Source: Bubalus kerabau (taxonomy: Eukaryota; Chordata; Mammalia; Artiodactyla; Bovidae). From it: a DNA stretch of 64,000 bases. The stretch is taken from contig NW_026577882.1 in assembly GCF_029407905.1 (NCBI RefSeq), positions 3,286,001-3,350,000 on the forward strand, read 5' to 3'. A model generated the notes under the pieces. That model saw nothing but the letters and a program-made list of their open reading frames with translations, searched no databases and was not told the DNA's origin. The position numbers and the translations under genes were made by a program. Of this stretch, positions 31,776 through 44,400 are shown piece after piece (the first letter of the stretch is position 1; each line of letters starts with the position of its first letter).

Positions 31776-33965
31776 ACCGGTGACCTTAGGGAACTTCCCA
31801 GTGTGCTTCTGAAAGATGAGGGATGCTGTGGAGTTGGCGGGGCCTCTCAGGACTACGCTGTGTTTGGCGCAATGGAAGAGGGCCTCATCTCCAGGGAAGG
31901 CAGGAACCTCAGGCTTCCTCTCCGTTTCGGACTCCGACCGCAGGGTCCCTGCAGAGTTGGGACAGGAGAGTCAGGAATCATCTTGTCTGAGGAGGGAACT
32001 CGTTGTCTCTCGAGGTGCTCAGGGGGTCTCAGGCCCCTTGTCGAGCTGTGTGTGGAACCTGCGGGTGTTTCCGGACGATGCACGACTGTGACAGTGCCCC
32101 TTCGTGTTGTGCCTTCACCCACTGGGTTGCCTTCGAAGAGGTGTACGGGCCTCGGGTTCTTTTCAAGAGCCGACAGGGAAATTGGGGTCTTTCGGCATGT
32201 GGGACCACCCACGGGGCTAGTCTCAAATTTCCTAGTGAGGCCGGCTACATCCTGAGGTATGCCGGGAAGGCCGGGGACCCTTCCAGACAACGCAGGGGGA
32301 TCGACTCTCCTGTCGCCATCAGGAGGGGAGAAGGGGCTCAGATGAAGTGGGGCCGGAACCCTCGGTGTTACCCTCGAGGGATCCCGGCGTGTCGAGGAAC
32401 TTTTGGGGGTCGCATGAAGGCTGTCAGGGACCGTTTCGCCCTTCAGGGCGGAACAGGGGACTTCCCTTGAGAGGCCGTCGCGGGCAAGGGCCTCATCTTG
32501 CGAAGACGTGGGAACCACGTGGTTTTTCTCGAGTTGCGGCGGATTCTCGAGTTACGACGGGGATCTCAGGCTTCCTCTTGGGTTGGCCCTGGGAAGCCCA
32601 ATCTTCCCCTCGAGTTGCGAGGGAAAGCTGGGGGTTGTGCTCGAGTCACTGCAGGGCCCAAGACACCTCATCTAGGCGTGTGTCCGGGACCTAATATTCC
32701 TCTCCAGGGAAAGCAGGGATCTCGGGTTTGCATTCCAGGTTACCCCGGGGAGTCAGGGCTCGTCTCGAGGGGAAGCCAAGGACTCCGCTCTCCTCTCGAG
32801 TCGCGACCCGGATCTCTTGGAGCCCCCTGAGTGGCCTCAAGGGAGTCCAGCCTCCTCTTCAGTTTGGAGAGAGGACCCGGGATTGCTCTCCAGGCCATGC
32901 AGGAAAAGAAGGCCCTCAGTTCGCGAGGACGGGGGCGTCTCAGGGGTTTCCTCGAGCTGCGGCGCCCGTGGGGGTTTTCTCCCGAGGCACGACGAGGATC
33001 TCAGGGAGCCTCTCGTGTGGCGCCAGGGAAGTCAGGTCTCCATGCGCGTGGCGAGGGGGAGCGCATCATGGCTCTCGAGTCACGGGAGGGGACTAGGGCC
33101 TCGAGATGCGTTGAAGAATGACTCTCGAGGTCTTTCTCGGGTGGCGGCAGGAAACCCTCGTTTCCCTCGACTTCTGCCGGCGACCTTAGGGAACTTCCCA
33201 GGGTGCCTCTGAGAGGTGAGGGATCCTGTGGAGTTGGCGGAGCCTCTCGGGACTCCGCTGGGTCTGGCGCAACGGAAGAAGGCCTCACCTCGAGGGGAGG
33301 CAGGCACCTCAGGCTTCCTCTCCGTTTAGGACTCCGACCGCAGTGTCCCTGCAGAGTTGGGACAGGAGAGTCAGGCCTCGTCTTGTCTGAGGAAGGAAAC
33401 CCCGCTGGCCTCTCGAGTTGTTCAGGGGGACTCAGGCCCCTCGCCGAGCTGTGTGTGGAACACGCGGGTCTTTCCGGATGATGCACGGGGGTGTCAGTGC
33501 CCCTTCGTGTTGTGCCTTCACACACAGGGTTGCCTTCGAAGAGGTGTCCGGGCCTCGGGTCCTTCTCAAAAGCGGACCGGGGAATCGGGGGCGTTCGGCA
33601 TGTGGCACCACCCACGTGGCTCGTCTCGAATTTCCTCGTGAGACCGGCCTCATCCTGAGGTGCGCCGGGAGGGCCGGGAACCCCTTCCGGACCATGCAGG
33701 GGAATCGACTCTCCTGTCGCGATCAGGAGGGGAGAAGGGGCTCAGATGAAGCGGTGCCGGGACTCTCGGTGTTCCCATCGAGGGAACCCGGGGTGTCGGG
33801 GAACCTTTGGGATTCTCACGAAGGGTGTCAGGTACCGTTTCTCACTTCAGGGCGGAACATGGAACTTCCCTTGAGACGCCGTAGTGGGCAAGGGCCTCAT
33901 CTTGCGAAGACGTTGGAACCACGTGTTTTTTCTCGAGTTGCGGCGGGATTGTCGAGTGATGACGG
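31776..33965. repeat. CpG-rich satellite I subfamily block at the start of array 2
   Basis: Carries most diagnostic bases of the CpG-rich subfamily (GAAGCCAAGG, GGCCCTGGGAAGCC, GGTCTGGCGCAACGG). It differs in places, for example CGAAGACGTGGGAACC at 32499 where other CpG-rich units have CCAAGAGGTGGGAACC. It switches to the diverged type near 33965 (GGCCCAGGGAAGTCC). Confidence 0.8.
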
Positions 33966-34726
33966 GGAATTCAGGCTTCCTCTTCAACTGGCCCAGGGAA
34001 GTCCAGTTTTCTTTCGAATTGTGAGTTAGAACTGGGGATTGCTCTCGAGACACTGCAGGGCCAAATAGAGATCATCTAGTCTTGTGTCCAGGACCTAATG
34101 TTCCTCTGCTGGGGCGACAGCTATCTCGGCATTGCATTCTCGACTCACCCGGGGAATCAGGCCTCGTCTCGAGGGGAAGCCAAGGACACCGCTCTCCTGT
34201 CAAATTGCGACGGGTATACCTTGGAGCACACTGTGTGGCCTAAAATGAGTCAAGCCTCCTGTGGAGTTTGGAGAGAGGACTCAGGATTGCTCTCCAGGCC
34301 ATACAGCAAAAGAAGGCCCTCATCTCGTGAGGACTGGGGTGTCTCGTGGGTATTCTCGAGCTGCGGCTCCAGTGTGGTGTTGCTCACGAGGTATAATGGG
34401 GAGCTCAGGGAGCCTCTCCTGTGGTGCCAGGGAAGTCAGGTTTCTATGCTCGTGGCTAGGGGGAGCGCGTCATTGCTCTCGAGTCATGGTAGGGGACTCG
34501 CACCTCAAGACGCGTTGAAGAAGGACTCTCGAGGTCTTTTACGGGTTGGGGCAGGAAACCCTTGGTTCCCTCGACTTGTGCCGGTGATCTCAGGAAGGTC
34601 TAAGGGTGCCTCTGAGAAGTCAGGGATACTGTGCAGTTGGGAGGGGCCTCTCGGGACTCCACTGGGTTCGGTGCAATGGAAGAGGGCCTCATCTCAAGTG
34701 GAGGCAGGAAACTCATGTTTCCTCTC

Positions 34727-34746
34727 CTGACTTCCCCTGGGCCAGA
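34727..34746. repeat. Inverted ~20 bp insertion in a satellite monomer (1 of 3)
   Basis: Between TTCCTCTC and TCTGACTCGG the usual CATT is replaced by CTGACTTCCCCTGGGCCAGA. This resembles the reverse complement of GGCGCCAGGGAAGTCAGG (or GGCCCAGGGAAGTC), found elsewhere in the same monomer. The monomer is 1420 bp, about 16-18 bp over normal. Confidence 0.8.
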
Positions 34747-37249
34747 TCTGACTCGGATCGCAGTTTCGCTGCAGAGTTCGAACTGGAGAGTCAGGCCTCG
34801 TCTTGTGTGGAGGAATGGAACTCTGCTTGCCTCTCCAGTTGTTCACGGGGTGACAGGTCACTTCTCTAGCTGTGTGTGGTACCTGCGGGTTTCTCCGGAC
34901 GATACCCGGGGGTGTCAGTGCCCCTTCCTGTTGTGCCTTCATCAAAAGGGTTATCTTCAAAGAGGTGTCCGGGCATTGGGATCTTATCAAGAGCGGACCG
35001 GGAAATTGGGGTCTTTCGGCATGTGTCACCATCCAGGAGGCTATGTCTCGAATATCCTCGTGAGACCGGCCTCATCCTGAGATGCACCGGGAAAGGCGGG
35101 AACCCCTTCAAGACAAAACAGGGGAATCGACCCTCCTGTCGCGATCAGGAGGGGAGAAGGGGCCCAGATGTAGTGGTGCCGGGAACCTCGGTGTTCTCCT
35201 CGAGTCAGACTGGTGTGTCGAGGAACTTTTGAGGTTGCATCAAGGGTGCCAATACCGTTTCGCACTTCAAGACGGAACGTGGGACTTCTCTTGAGATGCT
35301 GTAGGGGGCAAGGGCCTCATCTTGCGATGACGGGGGAGCCACGTGGCGTTTCTGGAGTTGTGGCGGGATTCTCGAGTTTCGACAGGGAATACAGTCTTCC
35401 TCATGTGTTGGCCCAGGGAAGTCCTATCTTCCATTCGAGTTTCAAGGGAGAGCTGGGGATTGCCCTCGAGTCACTGCAGGGCAAAATAGACCTCATCTAG
35501 GCTTGTGTCCAGGACTTAATGTTCGTCCCTAGGGGCGACAGGGATCTCGGGCTTGCATACCAGACTCACCCGGGGAATCAGGCCTCGTCTCAAGGGGAAG
35601 CAAAGAACTCTGCTGTCCTTTTGGGTCGCGATGGGTATCTCTTGGAGCCCACTGTGTGCCATAAAGGGAGTCAAGCCTCCTGTGGTGTTTGGATAGAGGA
35701 CTCGGGATTCCTCTCCACGCCATGCAGGAAAAGAAGGCCCTCATCTCGCGATGACGGCGGCGTCTCGTGGGTTTTCTAGACTGCCGCGCTAGTGCCAGGT
35801 TTCTGACGAGGTACGAGAGGGAGCTCAGGGAGCCTCTCGTGTGGCGCCAGGGAAGTCAGGTCCCCATGAGATGGCTAGGGGGAGTTCGTCATTGCTCTCG
35901 AGTCATGGTAGGGTAATCGGGCCTCAAGACGGGTTGAAGAAGGACTCTCGAGGTCTTTCTCGGGTCACTGCATAAAACCCAGGGTTCCCTTGACTTGTGC
36001 CTGCGACCTCAGGCAGCTTCTCAGAGTGCCTCTGAGAAGTCAGGGATACTGTGCAGTTTGGAGGGGCCTCTCGAGACTCCTCTGCATTTGGTGGAATGTA
36101 AGAGGGACTCATCTTGAGTTGAAGCAGGAACCTCAGTGTTCCTCTCCATTTCTGACTCAGATCGCAAGGTCCCTGCATGTTGGTACAGGAGAGTCAGGCC
36201 TCGTCTTTTCTGGAGGATGGGACTCCTCTTGCCTCTCGAGTTGTTCTCGAGGTGACAGGCCACTTGTCGAGCTGTGTATGTAACCTGCCCGTTTTTCCGG
36301 TTGATGCACAGGTGTGTTTGTGCCCCTTAGTGTTGTACCTTCATACTCAAGGCTGCCTTCCAAGAGGTGTCCGAGCATCGGATTCTTATCAAGAGCGGAC
36401 CGGGAAATTGGAGTCTTTCGGCAAGTGGCACCACCCACAAAGCTACGTATCGAATTTCCCCATGAGACCGGCCTCATCCTGAGTTGTGCAGGGAAGGTCG
36501 GGCCCCCTTGCAGACAAAGCAGGGGAATCGACCCACCGGTCACGATCAGGAGGGGAGAAGGGGCTTAAATGAAGTGGTGCCGGGAACCTCGGTGTTCCCC
36601 TTGAGTGAGACCGGCGTGTTGGGGGACTTTTGGGGTCGCATCAAGGGTGCCAAGTACCGTTTCGCACTTCAAGACGGAACCTGGGACATCTTTTGAAACG
36701 CTGTAATGGGCAAGGGCCTCATCTTGCGATGACGGGAGAACCACGTGGTTTTGCTCAAGATGCGGCGGGATTCTCGAGTCATGACCGGGAATTTAGGCTT
36801 CCTCTTGTTGGCCTTGAAATCCAATCTTCCATTCGGGTTGCGAGGGGGAGCTGGGGATTGTGCTAGAGTCACTGCAGGGCAAAAGAGACCTAATCTAGGC
36901 TTGTGTCCAGGATCTAATGTTGCTCTCCAGGGGCGACAGGGATCTCGGGTTTGCATTCCAGACTCATCCGGGGAGTCAGTTCTCAGCTCGAGGGTAAGCA
37001 AAGAATTCCGCTCTCGTCTCGAGTCGCGATGGGTATCTCTTGGAGCCCAATGTGTGTAATAAAGGGAGTCAAGCCTCCTGTGGAGTTTGGAGAGAGGACT
37101 CGGGATTGGACTCCAGGCCATGCAGGAAAAGAAGGCCCTCATCTCGAGATGACGGTGGCATCTCGTGGGTTTTCTCGAGCTGCGGTGCCAGTGTGGGGTG
37201 TCTCATGAAGTACCACGGGGATCTCAGGGAGCCTCTTGTGTGGCGCCAG

Positions 37250-37682
37250 GAAAATCCAGTATTCCATTCGAGTTGCGAGTTAGAACTGGGGATTGCTCTC
37301 CAGTCACTGCAGGCAAAATAGACATCATCTACGCTTGTGTCCAGACCTAGTTTTCCACTACTGGGCCGACAGGGATCTCAGGGTTGCATTCTCGACTCAC
37401 CTGGAGAGTCAGGCCTCGTCTTGAGGGGAAAAAAAGGACTCCGTTCTCCTGGCGAGTCGCGACGGGTATCTTTTGGAGCCCACTGCGTGGCGTAAAGGGG
37501 GTGAAGCCTCCTATGGAGTTTGGAGAGATGACTCGGGATTGTTTTCCTGGCCATGCAGGAAAAAAGGCCCTCATCTCGCGATGACGGGGGCGTCTCGTGG
37601 GTTTTCTCCAGCTGTGGCGCCAGTATCAGATTTCTCACGAGGTACGACGGGGAGCTCAGAGAGCCTCTCGTGTGGTGCTAGG
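37250..37682. repeat. ~433 bp partial internal duplication within one monomer
   Basis: The unit from 36711 to 38546 is 1835 bp, about 433 bp too long. At ~37250 the sequence leaves GTGTGGCGCCAGG and re-enters the monomer at TTCCATTCGAGTTGCGAG, so the part at 36830-37250 is present twice. 433 bp is about fourteen 31 bp subrepeats. The second copy carries GAGTTAGAACTGGGG and CATTCTCGACTCACC, variants also seen at 34020-34150. It therefore came from a monomer about two units upstream, not from its immediate neighbour. Confidence 0.85.
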
Positions 37683-39139
37683 GACGTCAGGTCTCCGTGC
37701 GTGTGGTGAAGGGGAGTGCGTGATTGCTCTCGAGTCATAGTAGGCAAATCGGGCCTCAAGACGCATTGAAGAAGGACTCTCGAGGTCTTTCTCGGGTTGC
37801 GGCAGGGAACCCTGGGTTCCCTCGACTTGTGTCGGTGACCTCAGGCAACTTCTCAGGGTGCCTCTGAGAAGTCAGGGACACTGTGGATTTGGGAGGGGCC
37901 TTTCGTTACTCAACTGTGTTTGGTGCAATTGAAGAGGGCCTCATCTCGTATGGAGGCAGGAACCTCAGGTGTCCTCTCCACTTCTGACTCGGGTCGCAGA
38001 GTACCTGCAGAGTATGGACAAGAGAGTCACGCCTCATCTTCTGTGGAGGCATGGATCTCCGCTTGCCTTGCGAGTTGTTCATGGAGTGACAGGCCACTTG
38101 TTGAGCTGTGTGTGGAACCTGTGGGTTTTTCCGGATGATGCACAGGGGTGTCAGTGCCCCTTCGTGTTGTGCCTTCATCCACAGGGTTGCCTTCAAAGAG
38201 GTGTCCGGGCATCGGGTTCTTTTCAAGAGCGTACCAGAAAATTGGGGTCTTTCAGCATGTGGTACCACCCACGAGGCTACGTCTCGAATTTCCTCGGGAG
38301 ACCGGCCTCATCCTGAGGTTTGCCGTGAAGGTAGGGAACCCCTTGCAGACAAAGCAGGGGAATCGACCCACCGGTCGCGATCAGAAGGGGAGAAGGGGCT
38401 CAAATGAAGTGGTGCCGGGAACTTCGGTGGTCCCCTCGAGTGAGACCGGTATGTCACGGCACTTTTGAAGTCGCATCAAGGGTGCCAAGTACAGTTTCGC
38501 ACTTCAAGACGGAACGTGGGAATTCTCTGGAGATGCTCTAGCGGGCAAGGGCCTCATATTGCGATGACGAGGGAAACACGTGGTTTTTCTCGAGTTGCGG
38601 CGGGATTCTCGAGTTACGACGGGGAATTCAGGCTTCCTCTTGTGTTGGCCCAGGAAGTCCAATCTTCCATTCAACTTGTCAGAGAGAGCTGTGGGTTGCT
38701 CTCGAGTCACTTCAGGGCAAAGAGTCCTCATCTAGGCTTGGGTCCAGGACGTAGTATTGCTCTCCAGGGGCAACAGGGATATCGGGGTCGCATTCCAGTC
38801 TCACCCGGTGGGTCACGCCTCATCTCGAGTGGAAGCAAAGGACTCCACTATCCTCTCGAGTCACGACATGTAACTCTTGGAGCCCAATGAGTGGCCTAAA
38901 GGGAGTCAAGCGTCCTGTGTAGCTTGGACAGAAGGTTCACGCTTGATCTGCATACCATGCAGTTAAAGATGGCCCTCCTCTCGTGATGACGGGAGCGTCT
39001 CATGGGTTTTCTCGAGCTGCGGCGCCAGTGTGGGGTTTCTCACGAGATATGATGGGGAGCTCAGGGAGCCTCTCATGCGGCGCCAGAGAAGTCAGGCCTC
39101 CATGAGTGTGGCCAGGCAGATCGCGTCATTGCTCTGGAG

Positions 39140-41336
39140 TCATGGGAGGGACTAGGGCCTCAAGACGCATTTAAGAAGGACTCTCGAGGTCTTTCTTGGG
39201 TTGGGGTGGGAAACACTCATTTCCCTCGACCTCTACCGGGGACCTTAGTGAACTTCCCAGGTGCCTCTGAGAGGTGAGGGATACTGAGGAATTAGAGGGG
39301 CCTCTCGGGACTCCACTAGGTTTGACGAAATGAAAGAGGGCCTCATCTCGATTGGAGGCAGGAACCTCAGCTTCCTCTCCATTTCTGACTCCGACCGCAG
39401 GGTCCCTGCAGGGTTGGGACAGGAGAGTCAGGCCTCATCTTGTCTGAGTAATGGAACTCTGCTTGCCTCTCGAGTCGTTCAGTGGGTCTCAGGCCCCTTG
39501 TCGAGCTGTGTGTGGAACCTGCGGGTGTTTCCAGAAGATGCACGGGGGTGTCATTGCCCCTTCATTTTGTGCCTTCCCCCACAGGGTTGCCTTCAAAGAG
39601 GTGTCCGGGTATCGGGTTCATTTCAAGAGCAGACGGGGAAATCGGGGTCGTTCGGCATGTGGCACAACACACGTGGCTCATCTCGAATTTCCTCGTGAGA
39701 CCAGCATCATCCTGAGGTGCGCCGGGAAGGCCGGGAACACCTTCCACACAAAGCACGGGAATCGAATCTCCTGTCGCGATCAGGAGGGGAGATGGGGCTC
39801 AGATGAAGTGGGGCCGGGAATCTAGGTGTTCCACTCGAGGGAACCCGGCGTTTCAGGGAACTTTAGGGGTCGCATCAAAGGAGCCAAGTACCGTTTCCCA
39901 CTTCAGGACGGAACATGGGACTTCCCTGGAGACGCTGTAGCGGGCAAGGGCCTCATCCTGTGAAGATGTTGGAACCACGTCATTTTTCTCGAGTTGCGTC
40001 TGGATTCTCGAAAACGAAGGGGATTACAGGCTTCCTCTTGGGTTGGCCCTGGGAAGCCCAATCTTCCCCTGGAGTTGCGAGGGAAAGCTGGGGGTTCTGC
40101 TCGAGTCACTACAGGGCCAAAGAGACCTCATCGAGGCGTGTGTCCAGGACCTAATATTCCTCTCAAGGGAAGACAGGGATCTCGGGTTTGCATTCCAGAC
40201 TCCCCCGGGGAGTCAGGCCTCACCTCGAGGGGAAGCAGAGGACTCCGCTTTCCTCTCAATTCGCGACACCTATCTCTTGGAGCCCAATGAGTGGACTCAA
40301 GGGTGTCGAGCCTCCTCTTCAGTTTGGAGAGAGGACTCGGGATTGCTCTCCAGGCCAGGCAGGAAAAGAGGGCCCTCAGCTCGCGATGACGGGGGCGTCT
40401 CATGGGTTTCCTCAGGCTGCAGCGCCCGTGGGGGTTTTCTCACGAGGCATGACGAGGACCTCAGGGAGCCTCTCGTGCGGTGCCAGGGAATTCATGTCTC
40501 CATGCGCATGGTGAGGGGGAGCTGGTCATCACTCTCGAGTCATGGGAAGTGACTAGGGCCTCAAGACGCGTTGAAGAAGGACTCTCGAGGTCTTTCTCGG
40601 GTGGCGGCGGGAAACCCTCGTTTCCCTCGACTTCTGCAGGAGACTATAGGGAACTTCCCAGGGTGCCTCTGAGAGGTGAGGGATGCTGTGGAGTTGGCGG
40701 GGCCTCTCGGGACTCTGCTGGGTTCGGCGCAATGGAAGAGGGCCTCATCTCGAGGGGAGGCAGGAACCTCAGGCTTCCTCTCCGATTCTGACTCCGACTG
40801 CATGGTCCCTGCAGTGTTGGGACAGGAGAGTCATGCCTCGTCTTGTCTGAGGAATGGAATTCTGGTTGCCTCTCGAGTTGTTCCGGGAGTCTCAGGCCCC
40901 TTGTCGAGCTGTGTGTAGACCATGCGGGGTTTTCCGGATGATGCACGGGGGTGTCAGTGCCCCTTCGTGTTGTGCCTTCACTCACAGGGTTGCCTTCGAA
41001 GAGGTGTCCGGGCATCAGGTTCTTATCAAGAGCGGACCGGAAAATCGGGGTTGTTCGGCACGTGGCACCGCACACATGGCTAGTCTCGAATTTCCTCCTG
41101 AAACCGGCCTCATCCTGAGGTGCACCAGGAAGGCCGGGAACCCCTTCCAGACCACGCAGGGGACTCGACTCTCCTGTCGCGATCAGGAGGGGAGAAGGGG
41201 CTCAGATGAAGTGGTGCTGGGACCCTCGGTGTTCCCCTCGAGGGAACCCAGCGTGTCGGCGAACTTTTGCGGTCGCATCAAGGGTGTCAATTACCATTTC
41301 GCACTTAAGGACGGAACATGGGACTTCCCTGGAGAC
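39140..41336. repeat. Intermediate satellite I subfamily block, copy 1
   Basis: Mixes CpG-rich markers (GGGACTAGGGCC, GGCCCTGGGAAGCC) with diverged ones. 39571-41456 is closely matched by 55137-57020 at an offset of 15564-15566 bp, sharing GCCTTCCCCCACAGG, TTCCACACAAAG, CTGGATTCTCGAAAACGA and CTCAGGCTGC. Confidence 0.82.
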
Positions 41337-41456
41337 GCCGGGAACTTCGGTGTTCCCCTGGAGTGAGTCCGGTATGTTGGGGAACTTTGGGGTCGCATCA
41401 AGGGTGCATAGTAGCATTTCGAACTTTAAGATGGAACGTGGGACTTCTCTTGAGAC
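41337..41456. repeat. ~119 bp partial tandem duplication, copy 1
   Basis: After GGACTTCCCTGGAGAC the monomer jumps back to GCCGGGAACTTCGGTGTTCC. The segment running from the GAACCTCGGTGTTCC point to the end-of-unit CTTGAGAC is therefore present twice (first at ~41217). The unit is 1521 bp. The same junction occurs at 56901. Confidence 0.88.
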
Positions 41457-44400
41457 TCTAGCTGGCAAGGGCCTCATATTGCAATGAAGGGGGAACCACA
41501 TGGTTTTTAAGACTTGAGGCTGAATTCTCGAATTACGATGGGAAATTCAGACTTCCTCTTGTGTTGACCTTGGGAAGACCAATCTTCCATTCAAATTGTG
41601 AGGGAGAGATGGAGGTTGCTCTCGAGTCACTGTAGGGCAAAATAGACCTCATCTAGGCTTGTGTCTAGGACATAATGTTCCACTCCAGGGGCGACAGGGA
41701 TCTCGGGGTTGCATTCCAAACTCACCCGGGGAGTCAGGCCTCGTCTCGAGGGAAGCAAAGGACTCCGCTCTCCTCTCGAGTCGTACCGGGTATTTCTTGG
41801 ACCCAACTGAGTGGCCTAAAGGGAGTCAATCCTCCTGTGAAGTTTGGAGAGAGGACCAGGGATTGCTCTCCAGGTCAGGCAGGAAAAGAAGGCCCCCATC
41901 TCTCCTTGACGGGGGCATCTTGTGGTTTTTCTCGAACTGCGGCGCCACTGTGGGTTTTCTCACGAGGTACGATGGGGTACTCAGGGAGCCTCTTGTGTGG
42001 TACTAGGGAAGTCAGTTTTCCTGCTTGTGGCGAGGGGAGCGCGTCCTTGCTCTGGAGACATGGTAGGGGAATCGGGCATCAAGAGACGTTGAAAAAGGAC
42101 TCTCCAAGTCTTTCTCGGGTTACTTCAGGAAACTCTGGGTTCCCTCGACTTGTGCCAGTGACCTCAGGTAGCTTCTCAGGGAGCCTCTGAGAATTCAGGG
42201 ATACAGTGGTGTTGGAAGGGGCCTCTCGGGACACCACTGAGTTTGGTTCAATGGAAGAGGGCCTCTTCTCTAGTTGAGGCAGGAACCTCAGGGTTCCTCT
42301 CCATTTCTGACTCCGATCGCAGGGTCCCTGAAGAGTTGGGCCAGGAGAGTAAGGCCTCGTCTTGTGTGAAGGAATGCAACTTCACTTGCCTCTAGAGTTG
42401 TTCACGGGGTGACAGTCCACATTTGGAGCTGTGAGTGGAATCTGCGGGTTTTTCCAGACGATGCATGGGGATGTCAGTGTCCCTTCGTGTTGTGCCTTCA
42501 TCCACAGGGTTGCCTTCGAAGAGATGTCCGGGCGTCAGGTTCTTATCTAGAGTGGACCGGGAATTCGGGATCTTTCAGCATGTGGCACCAACCATGAGGC
42601 TACTTTTCGAATTTCCTCATGAGACCGGCCTCATCCGGAGGTTCGCGGGGAACGTCGGGAACCCCTTGCAGACAAAGCATGGGAATCGACCCTCCTGTCG
42701 CGATCAGGAGAGGAGAAAGGCCTCAGTTGAAGTGGTGCCAGGAACTTCAGTGTCCCCTCTAGTGAGATCGGTATATAGGGGAACTTTTGGGGTCGCATCA
42801 AGGGTGCCAAGTACTGTTTTGCACTTCAAGACGGAATGTGAGACTTCTCTTGAGACGCTGTAGGGGGCAAGGGCCTCATCTTGCAATACAGGGAACCACG
42901 TGATTTTTCTCGAGTTGCGGCGGGTTTCTCAAATTACAACTGGAAATTCAGGCTCCCTTTTGTGTTGGCTCAGAAAGGCCAATCTTCCATTCGAGTTGCA
43001 AGGGAAAGCTAGGGGTTGCGCTTGAGTCACTGCAGGGCCAAAGAGACCTCATCTAGGCTTTTGTCCAGGACCTGAGGTTCCTCTCCAGGGGCGACAGGGA
43101 TCCAGGGTTGCATTCCAGACTCACCCTCGTAGTCAGGCCTCATCTCGAGGGGAAGCAAAGGACACCGCTCTCCTCCTGAGTATCGACGGGTATCTCTTGG
43201 AGCCCACTGAGTGACCTAAAGGGAGTCAAGCCTCCTTTGGAGTTTGGAGAGAGGATTCGGGATTGCTCTTCAGGTCATGCAGGAAAGAAGGCCCTCATTT
43301 CACCATGACAGGGGCGTCTCGTGGGTTTTCTCGAGCTGCGGCGCCAGTGTGGGGTTTCTCACGAGGTACGATGGGGAGCTCAGGGAGCCTCTCATGTGGT
43401 GCCGGGGAAGTCAGATCTTCATGCGCGTGGCGAGGGGGAGCGCGTCATTTTTCTCCAGTCATGGTAGGGGAATCGGGCCTCAAGACGCGTGAAGAAGGAC
43501 TCTCGAGGTTTTTCTCAGGTTATGGCAGGGAACCCTGGGTTCCGTCGACTTATGCCCGTGACCTCAGGGAGCTTTTCAGGGTGCCTCTGAGAAGTCAGGG
43601 ATACTGTGCAGTTGGGAGGGGCCGCTCCGAACTCCACTGGGTTTGGTGCAGTAGAAGAGGGCCTTATCTCGAGTTGAGGCAGGAACCTCATGGTTCCTCT
43701 CCATTTCTGAATCGGATCTCAGTGTCCATGCAGAGTTGGGACAGGAGAGTCAGGCCTCGTCTTGTGTGGAGGAATTGAACTCCTCTTGCCTCTCGAGTTG
43801 TTCATGGGGTGACAAGCCACTTGTCGATCTGTATGTGGAACTTGCGGGCTTTTCCAAAGATACACGAGGGTGTCAGACCCCTTCGTTTTGTGCCTTCATC
43901 CACAGGATTGCCTTCGAAGAGGTGTCCTAGCATTGGGTTCTTATCAAGAGCAGACAGGGAAATCGGGGTCTTTCGGCGTGTGGCACCAACCACAAGGCTA
44001 CGTCTCGAATTTCCTCGTGAGACCGGCCTCATCCTGAGGTGCGCCGGGAAGGTCCGGAACCCCTTCCAGACAAAGCAGGGTAATCGACCCTCCCGTCGCG
44101 ATCAGGAGGGGATAAGGGGCTCAGAACAAGCGGTGCACCGAACCTTGGTGTTCCCCTCGAGTGAGACCAGGGTGTCGGGGAACTTTTGTGGTAACATCAA
44201 GGTTGCCAATTATCGTTTTAAACTTCAAGATGGAACGTGGGGCTTCTCCTGAGACGCTGTAGCTGGCAAGGGCCTCATCTTGCGATGACGGGGGAACCAC
44301 GTGGTTTTCCTCGAGTTGCGGCGGATTTTTGAATTACGACGGGGAATTCAGGTTTCCTCTTGTGTTGTCCCAGGGAAGTCCATTCTTCCATTCGAGGTGC

